A stretch of DNA of 64,000 nt from Bacillus sp. Marseille-P3661 (lineage in GTDB: Bacteria > Bacillota > Bacilli > Bacillales > Bacillaceae_J): NCBI RefSeq assembly GCF_900240995.1, contig NZ_LT965953.1, positions 579,303-643,302 of the forward strand. The letters run 5' to 3'. A model generated the notes under the pieces. That model was given only the letters and a program-made list of their open reading frames with translations, was not told where the DNA came from and did not search any database. Below, in pieces: positions 23,571 to 33,255 of this stretch; position 1 is the first letter of the stretch, and every line of letters begins with the position of its first letter. Made by a program: the position numbers and the translations under genes.

Positions 23571-24359
23571 CTACCGTTCAAACAAGTTGGAAATCCCCCC
23601 CAATATACTTCCTTCGCCTTTAGACTCTCCTCCAGGGCGTGATGCTGCTGCAAAGACCCTATCGGCTAAGCGACTAAATGGAAGTGATTGTACCCAAACT
23701 GTTCCAGGTCCTTCAACAGTAGCTAGAAATAATCCTTCGCCACCAAAAAAAGCTGTTTTTATTTTACCAACAAATTCAATATTATAATTTATCTCTTTAG
23801 TCATAGCTACAAGACAGCCAGTATCTATTTTTAATCGCTCGCCTGGTTGTAGATTTTTTTTATAAATCGTTCCACCTGCATGAAGAAATGATAATCCATC
23901 GCCATCAAGCTTTTGCATGATAAAGCCTTCACCACCAAAGAATCCTGCTCCCAGTTTCCGCTGAAATTCAACGCCAACAGATACGCCTTTTGCTGCACAT
24001 AGGAAAGCATCTTTTTGACAAATAACTTTTCCACCTAATTCACTTAAGTCCATAGGTATTATTTTACCTGGGTATGGTGCGGCAAATGAAACATGTTTGA
24101 TAGATCGACTTTGATTCGTGAAGACCGTCATAAATAAACTTTCGCCTGTTAATACTCGCTTTCCGGCTCCAAGTAGCTTTCCAAATAAACCATGTTGTGA
24201 GGACGCTCCATCGCCAAAGATCGTTTCCATTTCTATACCATCTTCAAGCATCATCATTGCACCAGCTTCTGCTATCGTACTTTCACCTGGGTCAAGTTCG
24301 ATTTCAACGAACTGCATATCATCCCCGTGGAGTTTATACTCAATTTCATGCGAATTCAT
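23571..24359 (-). CDS. AIM24 / TIGR00266-family protein
   Basis: A 262-residue protein of the widespread AIM24 (TIGR00266) family. Gly-rich beta-strand blocks are visible: [22 protein letters not shown] at the N-terminus, [16 protein letters not shown] in the middle and [22 protein letters not shown] near the C-terminus. The family adopts a tryptophan-RNA-binding-attenuator-like beta fold, but its biochemical role in bacteria is unknown. The start is ATG 24359, with AGGAGGG 6 bases upstream. It has no signal peptide and is presumably cytoplasmic. It lies between usp and yteA. Confidence 0.85.
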   Translation of the reverse strand: MNSHEIEYKLHGDDMQFVEIELDPGESTIAEAGAMMMLEDGIEMETIFGDGASSQHGLFGKLLGAGKRVLTGESLFMTVFTNQSRSIKHVSFAAPYPGKIIPMDLSELGGKVICQKDAFLCAAKGVSVGVEFQRKLGAGFFGGEGFIMQKLDGDGLSFLHAGGTIYKKNLQPGERLKIDTGCLVAMTKEINYNIEFVGKIKTAFFGGEGLFLATVEGPGTVWVQSLPFSRLADRVFAAASRPGGESKGEGSILGGISNLFER

Positions 24360-24475
24360 ATCATTCCCTCCTATTTTTTCCAAAAGTATCTTACGGAAAT
24401 ACTATATCACGATTTATAAGAAAAATTGCTATGTACAAGAAAGTAATAGATAAATTTGGTTCGATATATCTTCCC

Positions 24476-24516
24476 ATAAAAAAGAGGCGGTCCCAATTTA
24501 GAGATTCCCCTCTTTT
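24476..24516 (-). terminator. Terminator of yteA (reverse strand)
   Basis: On the reverse strand AAAAGAGG (24516-24509) pairs with CCTCTTTT (24487-24480), followed by a run of T. A longer outer pairing between TGTCCCAA and TTGGGAC (about 24553 to 24490) is an alternative fold. Confidence 0.7.
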
Positions 24517-24570
24517 GAATTCATTATATATTGAGGTTGTAACTCCGAAACCTTTGGGACAGCCAATTTT

Positions 24571-25320
24571 TTATTTGTCTTCATCAAACTCAAGCTCTGC
24601 TTGACCTAAGTTACCAACGACAGACATAACTTCTTCTTCATCCAAGCGTTCTTCATATTGTTCATGAACAGCGTTAGGATATACTCGAACGTTATTTCCA
24701 TCTATGTCTGTTGCTATAAAGCTGTCGATTTCCTGTACATAACTAGTTGGTTCATCTTCTTCCACATACATACCATTATAGTCTAGCATGCTACGATCAT
24801 TAAAATCGGATGGTGTTTCAGAGGTCCCATATTGTTCAACGTCTTGCCACGAATCTTCTGAGTCATAGAAGGTTGAATCTTTTTCGTCATATTCTAAGTC
24901 ACCAAAAGGAGGTCCTAGTACATCTTCCTCGACAGGTCGCCGATGGGATACAACCTGATCAGGACTATGTTTTAAACAGTGTGTTGCTGTAGGCAGTGCT
25001 TCTAACCGTTCAACCGGAATATCTGCTTGGCATGTTTCACATTTCCCATATGAACCGTCTTCGATTCGGGCTAAAGCATGGTTAATATCCTTTAGTTCTT
25101 TTTCAAAATGCTCAACAAGGGCGATATCCTTCTCTCGCTCAAATAAGTCTGTTGCCGTATCTGCAGGATGGTTATCATAATGTGAGAGCTCACCGGTTGA
25201 ATCGTTTGCAAATGATCTTTTGGTATCAAAGTAATCGGTTGCATGAAGGTCATTATCAATTTCTTGCTGTCGATCTAGTAAAGCTTTTCGAAGTGTTGAA
25301 AGTTTCTCTGAGGTAAGCAT
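24571..25320 (-). CDS. yteA: YteA-type DksA/TraR zinc-finger protein
   Basis: A 249-residue acidic protein of the Firmicute DksA/TraR-like family (YteA), linked to sporulation or general stress. Residues about 1-88 form a helical coiled-coil-like hairpin. A zinc finger follows, with Cys94-x2-Cys97 and Cys115-x2-His118 (CETC...HCLKH); the fourth ligand is His, not Cys. The C-terminal half is very rich in Asp, Glu and Ser. Start ATG 25320 has AAAGGAG 9 bases upstream; GTG 25323 immediately before is an alternative. Its position next to menF is as in B. subtilis. Whether it acts on RNA polymerase like DksA is not known. Confidence 0.88.
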   Translation of the reverse strand: MLTSEKLSTLRKALLDRQQEIDNDLHATDYFDTKRSFANDSTGELSHYDNHPADTATDLFEREKDIALVEHFEKELKDINHALARIEDGSYGKCETCQADIPVERLEALPTATHCLKHSPDQVVSHRRPVEEDVLGPPFGDLEYDEKDSTFYDSEDSWQDVEQYGTSETPSDFNDRSMLDYNGMYVEEDEPTSYVQEIDSFIATDIDGNNVRVYPNAVHEQYEERLDEEEVMSVVGNLGQAELEFDEDK

Positions 25321-25574
25321 CACAAAACGCTCCTTTAGTCCAAATTCTCTCCCTCTCGATTAGTATAAGCAGATTGCATAAAATCATCCTTTTCACTTTT
25401 ACTTTTAGAAATTTTAAAAATTAAACTTCGCCAAATTAGGAACGTTTTTTAGTAAAAAGGTAGCAAATAATTAAAGAATCTATGTAAGTGGTAGAAGTTA
25501 ACAGCAAAAACATTTAAAATATAGTAAGAGAAGAATGGGTATAACATAGATATAGAGTGCTTTAACCTATATTG

Positions 25575-25603
25575 TTGACAGGTAAAATACACAGGTGTAT
25601 CTT
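25575..25603 (+). promoter_or_regulatory. Putative men operon promoter with overlapping palindrome
   Basis: TTGACA (25575-25580), 17-bp spacer, TATCTT (25598-25603). A 14-bp palindrome ATACAC-AG-GTGTAT (25587-25600) covers the spacer and the start of the -10, a good place for a repressor to bind. A second, weaker promoter-like TTGACG lies at 25612. Confidence 0.45.
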
Positions 25604-25755
25604 AAAATAGGTTGACGTCTGTTTTTTATTTATTTTCTTGATATGAACGGGTTTCTAAACTTCAATAGTATATATTGTTCGAACATATAATATTTACCTC
25701 AGAAAAACTTATCGATAAAAGTCATTATTCTAATGATACACTGGGGGGAGAAACA

Positions 25756-27171
25756 GTGATAACTATTCAGCATAGAGGATTACATAATAATGTAGCTCTT
25801 GGGGTTGAAAAAGCAAGAGTTTATTCTCGCTCAATACTTGTCAGTCAAAGTACAAAAGTCTCTTCAAATATAGATCCAATAAGTTTTTATCAAAGTGGAA
25901 AACACTATAAAGGTGAACGCGTGTATTGGAGTGCGCCTAATAGTGGTTTTTTAATGGTGGGCATTGGTAATGCATATACATTTAATGCCGATGCTAATGA
26001 CTTTGAAAAACTTGAGCAAGAATGGAACGAATTAGTCGAGGAAAGCTTAATTGATATTCCGGAGAAGAGAACAGGAATCGGTCCAGTTGTACAGGGTGCT
26101 TTTTCATTTGATCCTAAAAAGGAAAAAACAAATCTGTGGCGGAATTTCCCTGTTGCAAAGTTGACTATACCAACTTTTTTATTAACGATATCGAATAATG
26201 AAGTTTGGTTTACAATTAATACAATTGTTAAGGATACAACAAATATTGATTCACTTGTAAGCTCATTAGTTGAAGAACAAAATCAGCTATTGAATAATTC
26301 GACTAGTGGCTATTCAGGAGGTTTAGGTCAAACCTTTACAAAGATAAAGGAAGTATCTAAAGAACAGTGGATTGTTTCAGTTGACAAAGTAGCTCGCCAA
26401 ATACGCCAACATGAAATAGAAAAAGTTGTATTAGCTAGAGAAATTCGTATTGAAAGTGATCTATCCTTTTTAGCAGAGGATATTTTAAATAGGTTAAGAG
26501 CTGAACAACCGACTAGCTATATTTTTGCTCTAGAAAGTGGTGAAGACTGCTTTATTGGTGCATCTCCAGAGCGCTTAGTTAAAAAGGAAGGAACTGAAGT
26601 TCTTTCAACATGTTTAGCTGGATCAATAGCTAGAGGGAAAACGACTGCTGAGGACGATGTGCTCGGTAATCTACTTCTAAATGATGAAAAAAACTTACAT
26701 GAGCATAATGTAGTTGTTCGTGCTATTACGACTGCATTTAAACAATGCTGTGAACAAATTAGCATTCCAGAAAAGCCTGTTTTGTATAAAGTCAGAGATA
26801 TTCAGCATTTATATACTCCTGTAGTAGGGAAAATCAAAGATAATGTTTCTTTATTAACGTTAGTACAAAAGCTCCATCCAACACCAGCATTAGGTGGTTA
26901 TCCACAACAAGAAGCTCTACAAAAAATTCGCGAGGTTGAAGCGCTAGATCGCGGTTTATACGCAGGGCCAATTGGTTGGCTTGATACGAATGGAAATGGA
27001 GAGTTTGCAGTTGCTATCCGATCTGGCTTATTACAAGGAAAAGAGGCATCACTTTTTGCTGGATGTGGTATTGTCGGTGATTCTGATCCTTCAAGTGAGT
27101 ATCGAGAAACACAAATAAAATTCAGACCAATGCTTTCGGCATTAGGAGGATCATTTAATGATATCAAGTAA
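25756..27171 (+). CDS. menF: Isochorismate synthase
   Basis: MenF converts chorismate to isochorismate, the first step of menaquinone synthesis. I place the start at GTG 25756, behind GGGGGGAG with 5 bases of spacing. This gives 471 residues, matching the usual length; an in-frame TTG at 25675 lacks a ribosome site. The C-terminal chorismate-binding domain is intact: KVVLARE, FIGASPERLVKKEG, CLAGSIARG, DEKNLHEH, HPTPALGGYPQ and GCGIVGDSDPSSEY. It overlaps menD by 14 bases and leads the operon menF-menD-menH-menB, with menE further on. Confidence 0.95.
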   Translation: MITIQHRGLHNNVALGVEKARVYSRSILVSQSTKVSSNIDPISFYQSGKHYKGERVYWSAPNSGFLMVGIGNAYTFNADANDFEKLEQEWNELVEESLIDIPEKRTGIGPVVQGAFSFDPKKEKTNLWRNFPVAKLTIPTFLLTISNNEVWFTINTIVKDTTNIDSLVSSLVEEQNQLLNNSTSGYSGGLGQTFTKIKEVSKEQWIVSVDKVARQIRQHEIEKVVLAREIRIESDLSFLAEDILNRLRAEQPTSYIFALESGEDCFIGASPERLVKKEGTEVLSTCLAGSIARGKTTAEDDVLGNLLLNDEKNLHEHNVVVRAITTAFKQCCEQISIPEKPVLYKVRDIQHLYTPVVGKIKDNVSLLTLVQKLHPTPALGGYPQQEALQKIREVEALDRGLYAGPIGWLDTNGNGEFAVAIRSGLLQGKEASLFAGCGIVGDSDPSSEYRETQIKFRPMLSALGGSFNDIK

Positions 27172-28921
27172 TGCATTAACAGCCTATGTGGCTGCTTTTA
27201 TTGATGAATTAGTTCGATCAAATGTAAAACAAATAGTTGTAAGTCCAGGCTCTAGATCAACTCCAATTGCAATGGTAGCAGCTGACCATCCAGATATGAA
27301 GGTATGGCTTAATGTAGATGAACGTTCAGCTGCTTTTTTTGCTTTAGGAATTGCGAAGGCCAGTAGACAGCCTGTTGCGATTGTTTGTACGTCAGGTACA
27401 GCTGTTGCGAATTATATGCCTGCTATTGTCGAAGCAAAAGAATCGCAAATTCCACTTATTGTCTTAACAGCGGATCGTCCGCATGAACTAAGGGATATTG
27501 GAGCTCCGCAGGCTATTGATCAAATACATATTTTTGGAAAACAAGTCAAATGGTTTGTGGAGATGGCAATACCTGAAGATACACCAGAAATGTTACGGTA
27601 TGTACGAACTGTAGCCGCACGAGCAGTTTCGACCGCGATTCTTGGGCCAAGTGGTCCAATCCACTTGAATTTTCCTTTTAGGGAGCCGCTAACTGCCGTT
27701 ATTGAGGACGACGAGATATGGCGGGCGGGGTTAGAAAATAGAAAACAGTTCGTGAAAGTAGACCATTCACATAAGATCCCCGAAGCTCTTCAAATTGACA
27801 CCTTAGTGAAAACATTACAAAACAGTAAAAAAGGGATCATTATCTGTGGACCTTATGATAGGCCTGAATTTGCACCTGCTGTTGTAGCATTGGCAGAGAA
27901 AATTGGGTTTCCAATTTTGGCTGACCCTTTATCACAATTGCGGAGCGGTTTGCATTCAAAAGATTTAATTATTGATAGCTATGATGCTTTTTTAAGAGAT
28001 GAACAAATTGCAACAAATCTTATACCAGAAACTGTAATTCGATTTGGAGCGATGCCAGTATCCAAAGCACTTACTTTATTTTTGAAAAGAAATCCGCAAA
28101 TCCACCAATTTATGATTGATGGTGACGGTTTATGGCGAGATCCAACTTTACTAACATCTAGTGTCATGCATGCGGACCCAACTTTATTTTGTGAAAAATT
28201 AGTAGATAGTTTTTCAAAAAATGATATTAGTAGTGATTCCCAATGGTTGAATACTTGGACAGCTGTTGATCAAATAGCAGGAGAGTCTTTACAGCAACTA
28301 GGTAATGCCTCAGAACAGTTTGAGGGAAATGTCATTCTTCAATTAGCTGATTGCTTGCCATCAGATTCTACATTGTTTGTTGGGAATAGTATGCCAATTA
28401 GAGATGTCGATTCCTTTTTCTTAGCTAATGAGCAAAGCATCCGTGTCCTGGCTAATCGGGGTGCTAACGGGATCGATGGAACAATCTCTAGCGCACTAGG
28501 AGCAAGTACAGTATCCGAACCCCTTGTTCTTGTTTTAGGGGATTTAACATTTTATCATGATTTAAACGGATTGCTTGCTGCCAAGCTGCATCACTTAAAT
28601 GCAACGATAATCATTATTAATAATGATGGTGGTGGAATATTTTCATTCTTACCACAAGCCAATCACCCTAAAAACTTTGAATTATTGTTTGGTACGCCGT
28701 TAGGTTTAGATTATCGTTATGTTGTTGAAATGTATGGAGGACAATTCACAAGAATTGGAGATTGGAATGATTTTAAAGACGTTGTCCAAAAATGCATACA
28801 ATCTAAAGGCCTTCAGGTTATTGAGATTCATACAAACCGGGATACTAATGTTCAAAAACATCGAGAAATCTGGCAGAAAACGAATGAAAGTATAAAAGCT
28901 AGCTGGAATCATATTGAATAA
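27158..28921 (+). CDS. menD: SEPHCHC synthase (2-succinyl-5-enolpyruvyl-6-hydroxy-3-cyclohexene-1-carboxylate synthase)
   Basis: MenD is a thiamine-diphosphate enzyme that joins 2-oxoglutarate to isochorismate. The 587-residue protein shows the N-terminal VSPGSRSTP substrate motif and the C-terminal ThDP/Mg motif GDLTFYHDLNGLL, ending NNDGGGIFSFLPQ. ATG 27158 has GGAGGATC upstream and lies inside menF in another frame, so translation is likely coupled. MenH follows 33 bases downstream. Confidence 0.97.
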   Translation: MISSNALTAYVAAFIDELVRSNVKQIVVSPGSRSTPIAMVAADHPDMKVWLNVDERSAAFFALGIAKASRQPVAIVCTSGTAVANYMPAIVEAKESQIPLIVLTADRPHELRDIGAPQAIDQIHIFGKQVKWFVEMAIPEDTPEMLRYVRTVAARAVSTAILGPSGPIHLNFPFREPLTAVIEDDEIWRAGLENRKQFVKVDHSHKIPEALQIDTLVKTLQNSKKGIIICGPYDRPEFAPAVVALAEKIGFPILADPLSQLRSGLHSKDLIIDSYDAFLRDEQIATNLIPETVIRFGAMPVSKALTLFLKRNPQIHQFMIDGDGLWRDPTLLTSSVMHADPTLFCEKLVDSFSKNDISSDSQWLNTWTAVDQIAGESLQQLGNASEQFEGNVILQLADCLPSDSTLFVGNSMPIRDVDSFFLANEQSIRVLANRGANGIDGTISSALGASTVSEPLVLVLGDLTFYHDLNGLLAAKLHHLNATIIIINNDGGGIFSFLPQANHPKNFELLFGTPLGLDYRYVVEMYGGQFTRIGDWNDFKDVVQKCIQSKGLQVIEIHTNRDTNVQKHREIWQKTNESIKASWNHIE

Positions 28922-28954
28922 AGCAATGTTTGCTTTATTTATTGAGGTGTTTAA

Positions 28955-29770
28955 ATGTTCCTAAATTTAAATGGTGTTGAGTATTATGTGGAAGTCCATG
29001 GAAAAGGTGAACCACTACTTCTACTCCACGGGTTTACCGGATCAGGAAAGGATTGGCACCCATTTATTGAACAGTGGAAAACTGATTTTCAACTCATTGT
29101 AGTTGATATTATTGGGCATGGTAAAACAGAACAACCTGCTGATCATGCTCGTTATTCGATCGAAGCTGTAGCCAACGACCTCGTGGAAATGTTAAATCTA
29201 TTAAATATTAACCACACTTCAATTTTAGGCTATTCCATGGGTGGGCGACTTGCACTAACTTTTACTGTATTGTTCCAGGAAAGAGTGCGTGCATTAATAT
29301 TAGAAAGTAGTTCACCAGGTTTAAAGACGAATGAAGAGCAAGAGGATAGAAAAACCAAGGATCATTCCCTAGCTGATAAAATTGAAAAGGGTGGAATTGA
29401 GGCGTTTGTTGATTTCTGGGAAAGGATCCCTTTGTTTGCATCCCAAGCAACTACATTACCTCCTGATAACAGAGAATCACTTCGAAAGGCTCGTTTGCAG
29501 AATCAGCCGTTAGGACTAGCGAATAGTTTGCGCGGCATGGGTACTGGGGAACAGCCATCTTGGTGGTCTCGATTAAAAGAGCTTACCATTCCCGTACTAC
29601 TATTAGCGGGAGAATGGGATGAAAAATTTTGCAATATCAACAAATCTATGAATGTGCAGCTAAACAATTCCAAATTTGTAATTGTAAATGATGCCGGGCA
29701 TGCAATTCATATGGAACAACCTAGCATTTTTGGTAAAATAATAATAGACTATTTAAAGGACAACCTATAA
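28955..29770 (+). CDS. menH: SHCHC synthase (alpha/beta hydrolase fold)
   Basis: MenH eliminates pyruvate from the MenD product to give 2-succinyl-6-hydroxy-2,4-cyclohexadiene-1-carboxylate. The 271-residue protein has an alpha/beta-hydrolase fold with nucleophile Ser94 (GYSMGG), an oxyanion segment LLLLHGFTGSG and catalytic His249 (DAGHAIHME). Start ATG 28955 has TTGAGGTG upstream. Its place between menD and menB identifies it more firmly than sequence alone (YtxM position in B. subtilis). Confidence 0.94.
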   Translation: MFLNLNGVEYYVEVHGKGEPLLLLHGFTGSGKDWHPFIEQWKTDFQLIVVDIIGHGKTEQPADHARYSIEAVANDLVEMLNLLNINHTSILGYSMGGRLALTFTVLFQERVRALILESSSPGLKTNEEQEDRKTKDHSLADKIEKGGIEAFVDFWERIPLFASQATTLPPDNRESLRKARLQNQPLGLANSLRGMGTGEQPSWWSRLKELTIPVLLLAGEWDEKFCNINKSMNVQLNNSKFVIVNDAGHAIHMEQPSIFGKIIIDYLKDNL

Positions 29771-29813
29771 AATAGTCAAAAGAGAAAGAAACATATGTTA
29801 AGGAGGATAAAGA

Positions 29814-30635
29814 ATGGCAACAGTTGAGTGGGTAGCTAAACGTACATATAGTGAGGTTCTGTATGAAACTTATAATGGAATAGCAAAAATTACGATCAAT
29901 CGACCTGAGGTTCACAATGCGTTCACACCGCGAACAGTAAGTGAGTTGATTGATGCATTTGCAGATGCTCGTGACGACTCTGAAATTGGAGTTATTATTT
30001 TAACAGGTGCAGGCGAAAAAGCATTTTGTTCAGGTGGAGACCAAAAGGTCCGCGGTCATGGCGGCTATGTAGGAGATGACCAAATACCTCGTTTAAACGT
30101 TCTAGATTTGCAGCGTTTAATCCGTGTAATTCCTAAGCCGGTTATTGCAATGGTAGCGGGATATGCTATTGGCGGAGGGCATGTTTTGCATATCGTATGT
30201 GATTTAACTATTGCTGCTGAAAATGCGGTATTTGGACAAACAGGTCCAAAAGTAGGTAGCTTTGATGCTGGATATGGCTCAGGCTATTTAGCTCGTATCG
30301 TAGGACATAAAAAAGCACGTGAAATTTGGTACCTATGCCGCCAATACAATGCCCAAGAAGCATTAGATATGGGCTTAGTGAACACAGTAGTACCACTTGA
30401 GAAGTTAGAAGAAGAAACAATTCAATGGTGTAATGAAATTCTTGAAAAATCACCAACCGCAATTCGTTTCTTAAAAGCAGCTTTCAACGCGGATACAGAC
30501 GGTTTAGCGGGGATCCAACAATTCGCAGGAGATGCAACTTTACTTTACTATACAACAGATGAAGCGAAAGAAGGCCGCGACGCCTTTAAAGAAAAACGCA
30601 CACCAGACTTTAAGCAATTCCCTCGTTTTCCATAG
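29814..30635 (+). CDS. menB: 1,4-dihydroxy-2-naphthoyl-CoA synthase
   Basis: MenB closes the naphthalene ring on o-succinylbenzoyl-CoA. It is a 273-residue crotonase-fold protein. Diagnostic segments are the oxyanion-hole [48 protein letters not shown] and the C-terminal [23 protein letters not shown] 29814 has AAGGAGGAT upstream. A copy of a dispersed repeat begins exactly at the last base of the stop codon and separates menB from menE. Confidence 0.97.
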   Translation: MATVEWVAKRTYSEVLYETYNGIAKITINRPEVHNAFTPRTVSELIDAFADARDDSEIGVIILTGAGEKAFCSGGDQKVRGHGGYVGDDQIPRLNVLDLQRLIRVIPKPVIAMVAGYAIGGGHVLHIVCDLTIAAENAVFGQTGPKVGSFDAGYGSGYLARIVGHKKAREIWYLCRQYNAQEALDMGLVNTVVPLEKLEEETIQWCNEILEKSPTAIRFLKAAFNADTDGLAGIQQFAGDATLLYYTTDEAKEGRDAFKEKRTPDFKQFPRFP

Positions 30636-30772
30636 AAAAGCGAAAGCGCCTTGGTTAGCCCCGACAGGCAAATGTTCTTCTGACGAAGAAGTCGATAGAC
30701 TTCACGAGGAAGAAGGTTATTTGACCCCGAGGGGCTAGGCGCTGAAGCTAGACAAGAAAAGCGAAAGCGCCT
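30635..30772 (+). repeat. Dispersed hairpin repeat between menB and menE
   Basis: A 138-bp element bounded by 17-bp exact direct repeats (30635-30651 and 30756-30772, GAAAAGCGAAAGCGCCT). Inside are the arms TAGCCCC (30656-30662) and GGGGCTA (30731-30737), and the inner hairpin GAAGTC-GATA-GACTTC. It matches the inverse of 36749-36832 and part of the 23S-5S spacer. GC content is clearly above its surroundings. Confidence 0.85.
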
Positions 30773-30780
30773 AAAATTAT

Positions 30781-30828
30781 AAGACAGCTTTGCAGGACAT
30801 TTCATATCTGCGAAGCTGTCTTTTATTT
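30781..30828 (+). terminator. Terminator after menB and the repeat
   Basis: AAGACAGCTT (30781-30790) pairs with AAGCTGTCTT (30813-30822), with an inner GCAG/CTGC extension, followed by TTTATTTAT. It may separate menE from the upstream men genes or cause partial read-through. Confidence 0.75.
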
Positions 30829-30898
30829 ATATTTTAAGTGTGTTTAAATGAAAAGAGTACAAAAATAAAAAAAGTATATAAATGTACGAAAGGTTGAG

Positions 30899-32371
30899 TT
30901 GAAGGTGCAAAGTGAGTTATTACCTAATTGGTTACAAAAACGTGCTGAGCTATCACCCAAACGTAAAGCACTTATAACAGAAGACAAGACTTGGACTTTT
31001 ATAGAGTTACATGAACAGGCAAAAAAAATGGCTCAAAAATTAACAGCGCTAGGGATTAAAAAAGATGATCATGTTGCGCTTTTAGTGGATAATCAACCAG
31101 AGTTTGTGTTTCTTCTTCATGGCATTGAATACGTTGGTGCAGTTGCAGTTCTACTAAATACAAGGTTGTCCTCATATGAAATTGTATGGCAAATACAAGA
31201 TTCAAATACAAAACTGGTGATATATAATACTAAACATGCTAACAAAATGGCCAATGAAGGGGTTTCAGCAAAGAGAATGTCGATCGAAGAATTCCTTGAT
31301 GTACGAGAAGAATCACTTACGATAGAGCAAGAGTGGCAGCTAGATAGATTACATACAATCATTTATACATCTGGAACAACAGGAACACCAAAAGGAGTTA
31401 TGCTGTCGTACGGAAATCATTGGTGGAATGCGGTTGGTTCTTCATTAAATTTAGGAATGCATACAAATGATTGTTGGCTATGCGCGTTGCCACTATTCCA
31501 TGTTAGCGGCTTATCTATTTTATTGCGAAGTGTGATTTATGGCATCCCGGTTGTTTTGCTTGAGAAGTTCTCACCTTCAAAAGTTAATGAAGTAATTGCC
31601 AGCCAAAATGTTTCTATAATATCTGTTGTTAGTCAAATGCTTATAAACATGCTCGCAGATTTAGGGGAGAAAAAGTATCCTAGTTCTTTGAGGTGTGTGT
31701 TATTAGGAGGAGGTCCCGCACCGAAACCTTTATTAGATACATGTGTGGTAAAAGGTATTCCTGTCTTTCAAACATATGGCATGACCGAAACTGGTTCTCA
31801 GATCGTAACGTTAAGTTCGGAATATATGTTGGAAAAAGTAGGTTCTGCAGGGAAACCACTTTTTCCTGCGCAATTACGGATTGAAAAAGACAATAGCATT
31901 CTAGGTCCAGGTATGGCAGGAGAAATTGTTGTAAAAGGTCCTAGTGTAACGAAAGGATATTGGAGAAACAAACATGCTAGTAACAAATCGATATTGAATG
32001 GATGGCTCTATACAGGTGACATTGGTTACCTTGATGAAGATGGATTTTTGTATGTCCTTGACCGCCGCAGTGATTTGATTATTTCTGGTGGAGAAAATAT
32101 TTATCCAGCTGAAGTTGAATCAGTGTTGTTAGCATACCCTGGTATAATAGAGGTTGGGGTGGCTGGTGTTGATGATATTAAATGGGGCCAGGTTCCAGTT
32201 GCATTTGTAAAAACGGCTGATGGAAAGGACGTTATTGTGGAAGAACTTTTATCATTTTGTGCAGAGCGACTTGCTAAATATAAAGTGCCTTCACAAGTAT
32301 ACTTTGTAGACGAGTTGCCTAGAAATGCATCTAATAAACTAATGAGACATAAGTTGAAAGAGCTTTTGTAG
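30899..32371 (+). CDS. menE: o-Succinylbenzoate-CoA ligase
   Basis: MenE activates o-succinylbenzoate to its CoA thioester using ATP, supplying MenB. The 490-residue protein is an ANL-family adenylating enzyme: P-loop IIYTSGTTGTPKGV (near residue 155), YGMTETGSQ, LYTGDIGYLDEDG and the C-terminal NASNKLMRHKLKE containing the catalytic lysine. The start is TTG 30899, 5 bases after an AAAGG box; GTG 30905 is a possible alternative. Unlike a tight men operon, the gene is separated from menB by a repeat and a terminator. Confidence 0.95.
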   Translation: MKVQSELLPNWLQKRAELSPKRKALITEDKTWTFIELHEQAKKMAQKLTALGIKKDDHVALLVDNQPEFVFLLHGIEYVGAVAVLLNTRLSSYEIVWQIQDSNTKLVIYNTKHANKMANEGVSAKRMSIEEFLDVREESLTIEQEWQLDRLHTIIYTSGTTGTPKGVMLSYGNHWWNAVGSSLNLGMHTNDCWLCALPLFHVSGLSILLRSVIYGIPVVLLEKFSPSKVNEVIASQNVSIISVVSQMLINMLADLGEKKYPSSLRCVLLGGGPAPKPLLDTCVVKGIPVFQTYGMTETGSQIVTLSSEYMLEKVGSAGKPLFPAQLRIEKDNSILGPGMAGEIVVKGPSVTKGYWRNKHASNKSILNGWLYTGDIGYLDEDGFLYVLDRRSDLIISGGENIYPAEVESVLLAYPGIIEVGVAGVDDIKWGQVPVAFVKTADGKDVIVEELLSFCAERLAKYKVPSQVYFVDELPRNASNKLMRHKLKELL

Positions 32372-32474
32372 GTGGGAAAGTAAAATCAATTGACTTTAGA
32401 TAAAGTTTGAAATAAAATACCTGAAGTGGTAGGGGATGGAAGTTTTAAAATTTTATGTAGGAGTGATTAAGTAA

Positions 32475-32774
32475 ATGGAAACGATAACACCAGCAGAAGT
32501 TGCGCAATTACTAAAATCGGATGCTAAGCCAAGTATAATTGATGTACGGGAGCATGAGGAGGTGGCTTTAGGCAAAATTCCAGGTGCTAGGCATATTCCT
32601 TTAGGTGAGTTACAGGTAAGGTTAGAAGAACTAGACAAAGATCAAGAGCATATATTAGTTTGTCATTCAGGTGGTAGAAGTGGAATGGCAACAAATTATA
32701 TGACTAATTTAGGATATAAAGTAAAGAATATGGTTGGTGGAATGCTTGAGTGGGAAGACGAAATTGAAGCATAG
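32475..32774 (+). CDS. Single-domain rhodanese-like protein
   Basis: A 99-residue protein consisting of one rhodanese domain. The active-site loop is CHSGGRS with Cys63, preceded by IIDVREHEEV and GHIPGA-like (GKIPGARHIPLG). Such proteins carry persulfide sulfur in the cytoplasm; the acceptor is unknown. ATG 32475 is preceded by TAGGAG about 13 bases upstream. It follows menE by about 100 bases and could be co-transcribed. Confidence 0.93.
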   Translation: METITPAEVAQLLKSDAKPSIIDVREHEEVALGKIPGARHIPLGELQVRLEELDKDQEHILVCHSGGRSGMATNYMTNLGYKVKNMVGGMLEWEDEIEA

Positions 32775-32835
32775 ATCTCCGATTGCATAGTTTATTAACC
32801 AAAGGTACGGATGATCAATCTGTGCCTATTTTTAC

Positions 32836-32866
32836 ATAAAAAAGGCGCATGTACTCACATGCGCTA
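32836..32866 (-). terminator. Hairpin with T-run on the reverse strand
   Basis: GCGCATG and CATGCGC form a stem. On the reverse strand it is followed by CTTTTTTA, so it could terminate the transcript of the gene at 33256-33516, though 390 bases downstream of it. The forward side lacks a T-run. Confidence 0.4.
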
Positions 32867-32869
32867 ACA

Positions 32870-33255
32870 TAGGGAGAAAATATTTATTAATCAATAACTG
32901 ATTACAAATACCATTATACCCAGATTATACAATAAATAATCGTTAAATGAAATAGGTTTGAAATATTTCTGTAAATAATTAATTATAATTGAAAATTTTT
33001 GTTTGATAGTAAAATTATACGTAAGATACCATATTTATTAAAAAATAATGTAAACGTTTGCAATATTTATGTTGGGAAAGAAATCAATAATTAAAAATAA
33101 GAATGTTATTGCAATATGGTTATAATATAAAAGTAATGTACAAGCTAATTTATAGATTATAGAATGTATTGATCAATCTGTAAATTCTAAACATGATAGC
33201 GAAAGTATATTTTTATAAAAATAGTAAATTATTAAATTCTAAATATGTACTTGAA
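32870..33255. other. AT-rich intergenic region
   Basis: About 385 bases of very AT-rich sequence between a forward and a reverse gene. I see no ORF, hairpin with T-run or RNA motif in it. Confidence 0.5.

Noticed and set aside
24118-24604. Two forward ORFs over 100 codons
   Set aside because: They are antisense to the AIM24-family gene and to the end of yteA.
24571-25320. True DksA regulator
   Set aside because: The fourth zinc ligand is His and the long acidic tail is absent from DksA; YteA family fits better.
30532-30805. Small ORFs on both strands after menB
   Set aside because: They run from menB into the repeat element and lack ribosome sites.
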